From NCBI GenBank assembly GCA_900757705.1, contig CAAEOW010000097.1, positions 1-12,258 on the forward strand: a stretch of 12,258 nucleotides of DNA, written 5' to 3'. Within the stretch, counting starts at the first letter, position 1. Each line of letters begins with the position of its first letter. The notes below the pieces were generated by a model. The model worked only from the letters and a program-made list of their open reading frames with translations. It did not search any database and was not told the DNA's origin. The translations under genes were made by a program, and so were the position numbers. Shown here piece by piece: positions 5,524-12,258 of the stretch. Source of the stretch: an uncultured Collinsella sp. (lineage in GTDB: Bacteria; Actinomycetota; Coriobacteriia; Coriobacteriales; Coriobacteriaceae).

Positions 5524-6126
5524 ATGAATCTTTCATCCCAGAAGAGCGCGATCGCACTCTCCGCGTCCGCGGCCGCGCTGCTCATGCCGGTTTCCGCGTT
5601 CGCCGAGGACGGCGCTGCCGGTGCGGACATCCTCATCCCTAAGATGGCGGAGTTCATCCCGGCGCTTATCGCCTTCCTGATTATCTGGATCGTGCTGGCC
5701 AAGGTCGCCCTGCCGGGCATCATGAAAACCATGGAGGAGCGCGGCAAGAAGATCGAGGAGAGCCTCGACGAGGCCGAGAAGACCAAGCAGGAGGCTATCG
5801 CCAAGCGCGCTGAGTCCGACTCGATCGTCACCGACGCCCGTCGTCAGGCTGCCGACATCGTTCTCGAGGCCCGTAAGGACGCCGAGTCCGAGCGCGCCCG
5901 TATCATCGAGGCTGCTCACAAGGAGGCCGAGGAGATCATCGCCAAGGCCCATACGACCGTCGAGGACGAGCGCAAGTCCATTTACGCCGGTGCCGCGAGC
6001 TCCATCGCCGACCTGTCCGTTGCCGTCGCCACCAAGATCGTGGGCGAGGCACTCGAGGACGATGCCGAGCAGAAGAAGCTCATCGAGCGCTACATCCAGG
6101 AAGCAGGTAGCCTGAATGCCGACTAG
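5524..6126 (+). CDS. atpF: F-type ATP synthase subunit b (peripheral stalk)
   Basis: A 200-residue stator protein linking the membrane sector to F1. Residues 43-64 (EFIPALIAFLIIWIVLAKVA) form the membrane anchor, and from about 68 to 185 the protein is a charged Glu/Lys/Arg/Ala-rich long helix typical of the right-handed coiled coil. Unusually, residues 1-27 look like a cleavable signal peptide: Lys7, a hydrophobic Ala/Leu run and the cleavage-like end VSAFA before EDGAAGAD. Most b subunits are about 156-175 residues and begin at the anchor. ATG 5524 is preceded by GGAG at 5512-5515. The last 11 bases overlap atpH, implying coupled translation. The C-terminus (ATKIVGEALEDDAEQKKLIERYI) fits the delta-binding end of subunit b. 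Confidence 0.95.
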   Translation: MNLSSQKSAIALSASAAALLMPVSAFAEDGAAGADILIPKMAEFIPALIAFLIIWIVLAKVALPGIMKTMEERGKKIEESLDEAEKTKQEAIAKRAESDSIVTDARRQAADIVLEARKDAESERARIIEAAHKEAEEIIAKAHTTVEDERKSIYAGAASSIADLSVAVATKIVGEALEDDAEQKKLIERYIQEAGSLNAD

Positions 6127-6592
6127 CCGCTATCAGGACAAGGTGCTCGAGACCTACGCGCGCTCCCTTCTGGAAGCCGCTAAGGCCGAGAACCATGTGT
6201 TCGAGGACCTCGAGATGATCGAGCGCTTGGCTTCTGCCAGCCCCGAGATCATCGCCGTGCTCGACACCATGTCCAAGCGCGACCAGCTCGACCTTCTTCC
6301 CAAGGTGGCAGCTGCCTTTAAGTATGTTGCCGAGGAAGACGAGGATGTAGTGGGCGTGACCGTCACCACGGCGATCCCGCTCGACGACGAGCTGCGTCAA
6401 ACCATCACTAAGAAATGCGAGCAGGACTTCGGCCGCAAGGTATTCCTTATCGAGCAGGTCGACCCGTCTATCGTGGGCGGCCTGGTGCTCGAGGCCCGCG
6501 GCGAGCGTCGTGACATTTCCGTCAAGACGCAGCTGCGCATCGCGCAGGAGACCCTCGCAAACTCTGCTAATTCGTACGGAGGTGAAGCCTAA
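6116..6592 (+). CDS. atpH: F-type ATP synthase subunit delta (shortened N-terminal domain)
   Basis: A 158-residue peripheral stalk protein that fixes the alpha N-termini to subunit b. The start YQDKVLETYARSLLEAAKAE (6-25) matches the first helix of the delta/OSCP N-terminal domain, and the C-terminal family motif is clear at 115-147: VDPSIVGGLVLEARGERRDI followed by SVKTQLRIAQETL. Typical delta proteins are about 175-185 residues. The difference seems to lie in the N-terminal helical domain, where the segment between ASPEII (41-46) and VTVTTAIPL (81-89) is compact and the usual conserved FL.LL..NKR stretch is not recognisable. ATG 6116 lies within the end of atpF with no strong ribosome binding site of its own, so it depends on coupling. 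Its TAA shares its last base with the atpA start (TAATG). Confidence 0.93.
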   Translation: MPTSRYQDKVLETYARSLLEAAKAENHVFEDLEMIERLASASPEIIAVLDTMSKRDQLDLLPKVAAAFKYVAEEDEDVVGVTVTTAIPLDDELRQTITKKCEQDFGRKVFLIEQVDPSIVGGLVLEARGERRDISVKTQLRIAQETLANSANSYGGEA

Positions 6593-8190
6593 TGTCCGAA
6601 ACCCTCAATGCCCAGGATATCGCCAAGAAACTGCAGGAGCAGCTCACGAGCCTCTCCGCGACGGTCGATACGCATGAGGTTTCAACGGTCGACGAGGTAG
6701 GCGACGGCATCGCGCGCGTCTCCGGCCTCAAGAGCGCCATGGCAGGCGAGCTTCTGGAGTTCAAGAGCTCCGATACCGGTGAGACCGTCTTCGGCCTCGC
6801 CCAGAACCTTGACCGTGACGAGGTCGGCGCCGTTCTGTTTGGTGCCGTCGACTCCATCAAGGAAGGCGACGAGTGCCGCACCACTGGCCGCATTATGGAT
6901 ATCCCCGTGAGCCGCGCCATGCTCGGCCGCGTCGTCAATCCGCTCGGCCAGCCCATCGACGGCCTGGGCGACATCGTCGCCACGCACCGTCGCCCCATCG
7001 AGTTCAAGGCCCCCGGCGTCATCGACCGTACCCCGGTCTGCGAGCCGGTTCAGACCGGTCTGCTCGCTATCGACTCCATGGTGCCTATTGGCCGCGGTCA
7101 GCGTGAGCTCATCATCGGCGACCGTAAGACCGGTAAGACCGCCATCGCCATCGACGCTATCCTCAACCAGCGCGGCAAGGGCATGGTCTGCATCTATGTC
7201 GCCATCGGCCAGAAGGCCTCCACGGTTGCCAACATCCGCGAGACCCTCGCTCAGCACGGTGCGCTCGACTACACCATCATCGTTTCGGCCACCGCTGCCG
7301 ATTCCGCCCCTATGCAGTACATCGCGCCTATGGCCGGTGCCGCTATCGGCGAGTTCTTCATGTACAACGGCGAGGACGGCAAGCCCGCCAGCGAGACCAA
7401 CCCCGGCGGCCACGTGCTCGTCATCTACGACGACCTGTCCAAGCAGGCTGTGGCCTACCGTCAGATGTCGCTGACGCTGCATCGTCCGCCCGGACGCGAG
7501 GCCTATCCTGGCGACATCTTCTACCTGCACTCTCGTCTGCTCGAGCGTGCCGTCAAGATGTCCAAGAAGAACGGTTACGGCTCCATGACGGCTCTTCCGA
7601 TCATCGAGACCCAGGACGGCGACGTCTCGGCCTACATTCCGACCAACGTCATTTCCATTACCGATGGTCAGATCTACCTGCAGTCCGAGCTCTTCTTCCA
7701 GGGTCAGCGCCCGGCAGTCGACGTGGGCATCTCCGTGTCCCGCGTCGGTGGCGATGCGCAGACCAAGGCCATGAAGCAGGTCGCCGGCAACCTCCGTCTG
7801 GACCTCGCTTCGTACCAGGAGCTCGCTGGCTTTACGCAGTTCGGCTCCGACCTCGACGAGGCTACTCAGAAGCAGCTGACCCATGGTGCTCGCATGACCG
7901 AGCTCCTGAAGCAGCCGCGTTACAAGCCGTTTGAGGTTGGCGAGCAGATCGTTACGCTGTTCGCTGGCAACGAGGGCTTCCTGGATGACCTGGAGATCGC
8001 CGACGTGCTGCCCTTCCGTGCCGAGCTCATCGAGTACATGGACAATGGCTTTGGTTCGCTGCTCGACAAGGTTCGCGTCAAGAAGATCGATGATGACACC
8101 AAGGCTGAGCTCTTGCGCGTCATCGGCGACTTCAAGCAGCAGTTCATGGCCAAGCACCATTCGGATGTTTCTGGATCAGAGGAGAACTAA
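6592..8190 (+). CDS. atpA: F-type ATP synthase subunit alpha (F1)
   Basis: A 532-residue regulatory nucleotide-binding subunit of the alpha3beta3 hexamer. The N-terminal beta-barrel (about 25-95) is followed by the P-loop GDRKTGKT (176-183), the Walker B strand HVLVIYDD (274-281), the conserved LSKQAVAYRQ and RPPGREAYPGD, and the family signature PAVDVGISVSRVGG (374-387). Arg384 is the arginine finger reaching into the beta catalytic site (E. coli Arg376). The C-terminal helical domain covers about 390-520. The length is somewhat above E. coli (513), mainly through an extra loop at about 261-273 (EDGKPASETNPGG) directly before Walker B, plus a short acidic tail. ATG 6592 has GGAGGTG at 6578-6584, one of the best ribosome binding sites in the window, and overlaps the atpH stop as TAATG. 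Confidence 0.98.
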   Translation: MSETLNAQDIAKKLQEQLTSLSATVDTHEVSTVDEVGDGIARVSGLKSAMAGELLEFKSSDTGETVFGLAQNLDRDEVGAVLFGAVDSIKEGDECRTTGRIMDIPVSRAMLGRVVNPLGQPIDGLGDIVATHRRPIEFKAPGVIDRTPVCEPVQTGLLAIDSMVPIGRGQRELIIGDRKTGKTAIAIDAILNQRGKGMVCIYVAIGQKASTVANIRETLAQHGALDYTIIVSATAADSAPMQYIAPMAGAAIGEFFMYNGEDGKPASETNPGGHVLVIYDDLSKQAVAYRQMSLTLHRPPGREAYPGDIFYLHSRLLERAVKMSKKNGYGSMTALPIIETQDGDVSAYIPTNVISITDGQIYLQSELFFQGQRPAVDVGISVSRVGGDAQTKAMKQVAGNLRLDLASYQELAGFTQFGSDLDEATQKQLTHGARMTELLKQPRYKPFEVGEQIVTLFAGNEGFLDDLEIADVLPFRAELIEYMDNGFGSLLDKVRVKKIDDDTKAELLRVIGDFKQQFMAKHHSDVSGSEEN

Positions 8191-8195
8191 GCCCC

Positions 8196-9103
8196 ATGGC
8201 CAACCTTCGCGACATTAAGAAGCGAATCTCCTCGGTTACCACGACCAAGCAGATCACGCGCACGATGGAGATGGTCTCTACGGCCAAGATCCGTCGTGCC
8301 CTCGATCGCTCCAAGCAGGCCGAGCCCTATAAGGAGGCGCTGACCGACGTCATGTTGACGGTCGCCGGCGACGCCTCCTGTTCGGGCACCGATCCCATGC
8401 TGCAGAAGCATGAGAGCGTCAAGCATGGCCTGATTGTCGTTATTGCCTCGGACCGCGGCCTTGCCGGCGGTTTCAATACGACGGTGGAGCGCACGGCCGA
8501 AAAGCTCGCCGCTTCTTGGGCGAACGACGGCATCGAGTGCGAGATCATCGCGTGCGGGCGTAAGCCGGTCACGTATTTCCGTGACCGCGCAAACGTTGTC
8601 ATGCACTTTGAGGGCAACTCCTCTGAGCCCGATTTCAATCAGGCCCGCATGATCTCCTCTCATATCTGCGATGCGTATCGTGCCGGTGAGCTTGACCGTG
8701 TCGAGCTTGTCTACCACCACGCCAAGAACCGCGTGGATCAGGAGCTTCGCGTCGAGCATCTGTTGCCGCTCGACCCCGAGATGATCGCTATGGCCCACGG
8801 TCCGCGTAAGAACGAGACCGACGCCCCTAAGCGCATCTCGTCCACGTTCGAGTTCGTGCCCTCTCCCGAGCATGTTCTCGGCAAGCTTGTGCCGTCTTAT
8901 ATCCTGACGGTCATCTACCAGGCCCTGATCGATTCGGCGGCTGCCGAGCAGGGTGCACGCCGCAAGGCCATGCACTCCGCGACGGAAAACGCCACCGCGA
9001 TCATCTCGACCCTTACCCGCACGTATAGTCGCGTGCGCCAGGCTTCGATCACGACCGAGATTAACGAGATCGTCGGCGGAGCCTCAGCATTGGAGGAACA
9101 GTA

Positions 9104-9104
<1 letters not shown>
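8196..9104 (+). CDS. atpG: F-type ATP synthase subunit gamma (central rotor shaft)
   Basis: A 302-residue protein forming the central coiled-coil shaft that transmits c-ring rotation to the catalytic sites. The N-terminal helix is canonical (ANLRDIKKRISSVTTTKQIT, then MEMVSTAKIRRA). The globular Rossmann-like part begins around 76 and holds SDRGLAGGFN (85-94). The C-terminal helix carries the family signature around AAAEQGARRKAMHSATENA (248-266) and ends RQASITTEINEIVGGASALE. Length is a little above E. coli (287). Residues about 194-216 (PEMIAMAHGPRKNETDAPKR) look like a variable polar loop. ATG 8196 follows GGAG 8181-8184, 5 bp after the atpA stop. The TAA overlaps the atpD start by one base. 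Confidence 0.97.
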
Positions 9105-10558
<1,454 letters not shown>

Positions 10559-10561
10559 GTT

Positions 10562-10954
10562 ATGCGTATCCGCATCGTGTGCCCCGTGAGCTGCGCCTAT
10601 GAGGGCGACGCTGCGTTTGTGTCGATTCCGTCCACGGATGGCGAGTTTGGCGTCCTGCCTGCTCACTCCAGCGAGATTTGCACGATCGACCGCGGTTACG
10701 TTCGCGTTTCCGATAAGGCCATGGGCACTGTCGACCACACGTTTGCCGTGGCCGGCGGCTATGCCCAGGTTGCGGACGATGTCGTGACCGTTCTCGCCGA
10801 GCGCGCTTGCGATTTGGCGACCGTCGATGCCGACAAGCTTAAAGCTGATATTCAAGGTTTTGAAGAGAAGCTGGGTAATTTGTCGGAGGATGATGCACGC
10901 CGCGCCTACCTCTATAATGAAATCGCATGGTGTAAGCTCAAGCTTGCCCAATAG
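10562..10954 (+). CDS. atpC: F-type ATP synthase subunit epsilon
   Basis: A 130-residue F1 subunit that couples gamma to the c-ring and can inhibit ATP hydrolysis. The N-terminal beta-sandwich shows DGEFGVLPAH (26-35), GYVRV (45-49), FAVAGGYAQV (61-70) and VVTVLAERACD (74-84). The C-terminal helical hairpin is residues 88-130 (DADKLKADIQGFEEKLG, then the second helix). Length is in the normal range. ATG 10562 is 3 bp after the atpD stop with GGGGGAG at 10546-10552. It is the last gene of the ATP synthase operon; an intrinsic terminator follows 36 bp later. Its 3' part contains a perfect TATAAT hexamer in the codons for Tyr-Asn. Confidence 0.95.
   Translation: MRIRIVCPVSCAYEGDAAFVSIPSTDGEFGVLPAHSSEICTIDRGYVRVSDKAMGTVDHTFAVAGGYAQVADDVVTVLAERACDLATVDADKLKADIQGFEEKLGNLSEDDARRAYLYNEIAWCKLKLAQ
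10890..10918 (+). promoter_or_regulatory. Possible internal promoter near the end of atpC
   Basis: TATAAT at 10913-10918 is a perfect -10 hexamer inside atpC. The base run 17 bp upstream (ATGATG, 10890-10895) matches only three of six -35 positions. If real, it would give a transcript starting near 10925 toward murA, but that RNA would still have to pass the terminator at 10991-11030. The hexamer may simply reflect the codons TAT-AAT. Confidence 0.3.
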
Positions 10955-10990
10955 TCAAACGATTTAGCGTTCGACCATTTGCGAACACAT

Positions 10991-11030
10991 CATGCCCGGG
11001 ATGGCCCAGCCACCCCGGGCATGCTTTTTG
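10991..11030 (+). terminator. Strong intrinsic terminator after atpC, directly before murA
   Basis: Bases 10991-11004 pair with 11010-11023 in a 14-bp stem with a single A-C mismatch (11001/11013), closing the pentaloop CCCAG. The core is CATGCCCGGG against CCCGGGCATG. It is followed by C and five T residues (11025-11029). This is a textbook factor-independent terminator and should end most atp operon transcripts. A small upstream hairpin (GTTCG 10969-10973 with CGAAC 10982-10986) lies just before it. Confidence 0.88.
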
Positions 11031-11036
11031 AAAGGG
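11031..11036 (+). promoter_or_regulatory. Ribosome binding site deciding the TTG start of murA
   Basis: AAAGGG is 6 bp before TTG 11043. The frame has a TAG at 11037-11039, immediately upstream, so no earlier start is possible, and the protein aligned from this TTG begins exactly where MurA proteins begin. The site sits one base after the U-tract of the preceding terminator. Confidence 0.8.
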
Positions 11037-11042
11037 TAGACC

Positions 11043-12258
11043 TTGGATATTATCCGCGTTGAGGGTGGCCACGCCATCGGAGGCTCCGTGCCCGTCTCGG
11101 GCGCCAAGAACTCCGCGCTCAAACTCATGGCGGCAACGCTTCTGGCGCCGGGCAAGACGACGCTGCAGAACGTGCCCGATATTTCCGATGTCCACGTGAT
11201 GGGCAAGGTGCTCAAGGGCATGGGCGCTACGATCGATGTTCTCGACGAGCACACGCTCGAGATTGATACCTCTCAGGTCGATTCATGGGAGGCCCCCTAC
11301 GAGCTCGTTGCCAAGATGCGCGCTTCCACCGCCGTCATGGGGCCCCTGCTGGGCCGCTTCCATCGCGCCAAAATTGCCATGCCGGGCGGCTGCAACCTGG
11401 GTGCTCGTAAGATCGATATGCACATTCTTGGTCTTGAGGCCCTGGGCGTTGAGTTCGATACCGCCCACGGTTACATCAACGCTAATGCGCCCCAAGGTCT
11501 GCGCGGTACCACCGTCACGCTCGAGTTCGCCAGCGTCGGTGCGACCGAGAATCTCATCATGGCCTCTGTGCGCGCACAGGGCACCACGGTTATCGACAAT
11601 GCCGCCCGCGAGCCCGAGATCGTCGATCTCGCCAACATGCTCAACGAGATGGGCGCCAAGATTGTTGGCGCCGGTACGCCCGTCGTGACTATCGAAGGCG
11701 TGGAAGAGCTCCATCCCGTTATCCATCGCGTGGTGGGCGACCGCATCGAGGCCGGTACCTTTATCGTCGCCGGTGCGTTGATGGCGGACGATCGCGGTGT
11801 CGATGTCACGGGCTTTTGCCCCATTCATTTGGGCATGGTGCTCAAGAAGATGGAGCTCATGGGTATCGACTGCGAGCGCGTCGAGGATGGCGTCCATGTG
11901 AACCGTGCCGAGCGTATCAAGCCGGTCGACATCCAGACGCTTCCGTTCCCCGGTTTCCCGACCGACATGCAGGCGCAGATTATGGTGCTCTCCGCCCTTG
12001 CCGACGGCAGTTCCGTTATTACCGAGAACATCTTCGAGAATCGCTTTATGTTTGCCTCTGAGCTGGTGCGCATGGGTGCCGACATTCGTATCGAGAGCCA
12101 TCATGCCATGATTCATGGCGTCAAGGGCTTCTCGGGTGCACAGGTTACCTCGCCCGATTTGCGCGGCGGAGCGGCCCTCGTCGTAGCGGGCTTGATCGCC
12201 GACGGGACGACCGAGGTTTCGGCTATCCATCACATCAAGCGCGGCTACGAGCAGTTTG
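11043..12258 (+). CDS. murA: UDP-N-acetylglucosamine 1-carboxyvinyltransferase (3' end outside window)
   Basis: 405 codons are visible of an enzyme that normally has about 420-435, so only the C-terminal tip is missing. It transfers enolpyruvate from phosphoenolpyruvate to UDP-GlcNAc, the first committed step of peptidoglycan synthesis in the cytosol. The N-terminus MDIIRVEGG starts the protein; Lys22 in SGAKNSALK, Arg93 in KMRAS, and the active-site loop AMPGGCNLGARKIDMHI with Cys117 (E. coli Cys115, the fosfomycin target) and Arg122 are present, as are GFPTDMQAQ with Asp308 (E. coli Asp305) and the late motif DLRGGAALVVAGLIADGTTE. With cysteine in place, the enzyme is predicted fosfomycin-sensitive. 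The start is TTG with AAAGGG 6 bp upstream. It lies right behind the atp operon, as in many Gram-positive genomes, yet is separated from it by a strong terminator. Confidence 0.96.
   Translation, partial: MDIIRVEGGHAIGGSVPVSGAKNSALKLMAATLLAPGKTTLQNVPDISDVHVMGKVLKGMGATIDVLDEHTLEIDTSQVDSWEAPYELVAKMRASTAVMGPLLGRFHRAKIAMPGGCNLGARKIDMHILGLEALGVEFDTAHGYINANAPQGLRGTTVTLEFASVGATENLIMASVRAQGTTVIDNAAREPEIVDLANMLNEMGAKIVGAGTPVVTIEGVEELHPVIHRVVGDRIEAGTFIVAGALMADDRGVDVTGFCPIHLGMVLKKMELMGIDCERVEDGVHVNRAERIKPVDIQTLPFPGFPTDMQAQIMVLSALADGSSVITENIFENRFMFASELVRMGADIRIESHHAMIHGVKGFSGAQVTSPDLRGGAALVVAGLIADGTTEVSAIHHIKRGYEQF

Noticed and set aside
6682..8160. Antisense open frame opposite atpA
   Set aside because: Shadow of a highly conserved gene; His/Asp/Gly/Val/Leu-rich composition typical of complementary-strand artefacts.
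11283..12233. Antisense open frame opposite murA
   Set aside because: Shadow frame; MurA motifs on the + strand are continuous through the same bases.

Overview
The window looks like ordinary chromosome from a moderately GC-rich Gram-positive bacterium. It is most likely an actinobacterium of class Coriobacteriia, with a Collinsella-like relative as the best guess from protein character and gene order; this is inference, since no database search was possible. Every confident gene is on the + strand.

Layout. (1) 1-586: the tail of a HicA mRNA interferase, cut by the window edge, followed by its HicB antitoxin; together they form a type II toxin-antitoxin pair. (2) 720-3018: a TsaC/Sua5-type threonylcarbamoyl-AMP synthase with an unusual internal insertion, then glycerol kinase glpK 13 bp downstream. 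(3) 3142-3789: upp, uracil phosphoribosyltransferase, preceded by a leader with two hairpins. (4) 3790-4070: a 281-bp gap holding a coding-like in-frame tail after the upp stop, inverted repeats and the best promoter of the window (TTGTAC, 16 bp, TACAAT). (5) 4071-10954: a complete F1Fo ATP synthase operon in the standard order atpI-B-E-F-H-A-G-D-C, tightly packed and translationally coupled, except for a 124-bp gap before atpE. (6) 10991-11030: a strong intrinsic terminator. (7) 11043-12258: murA, the first committed enzyme of peptidoglycan synthesis, with a TTG start and cut by the window end.

How the genes work together. atpB, E and F encode the Fo motor, whose c subunit has no visible Na+ ligands and so is probably proton-coupled. 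atpH, A, G, D and C encode F1 with intact catalytic motifs. The tsaC...upp-atpI-atp...murA neighbourhood resembles conserved synteny in Bacillus (sua5/ywlC...glyA-upp-atpI-atp) and the atp-murA proximity of Gram-positive genomes; glpK looks like a lineage-specific insertion.

I found no novel multi-gene system. The points most worth a second look are local: the terminator directly abutting the murA ribosome binding site, the coding-like tail after upp, the signal-peptide-like N-terminus of subunit b, the insertion in subunit alpha, the short delta and c subunits, and the insertion in the TsaC-like protein.
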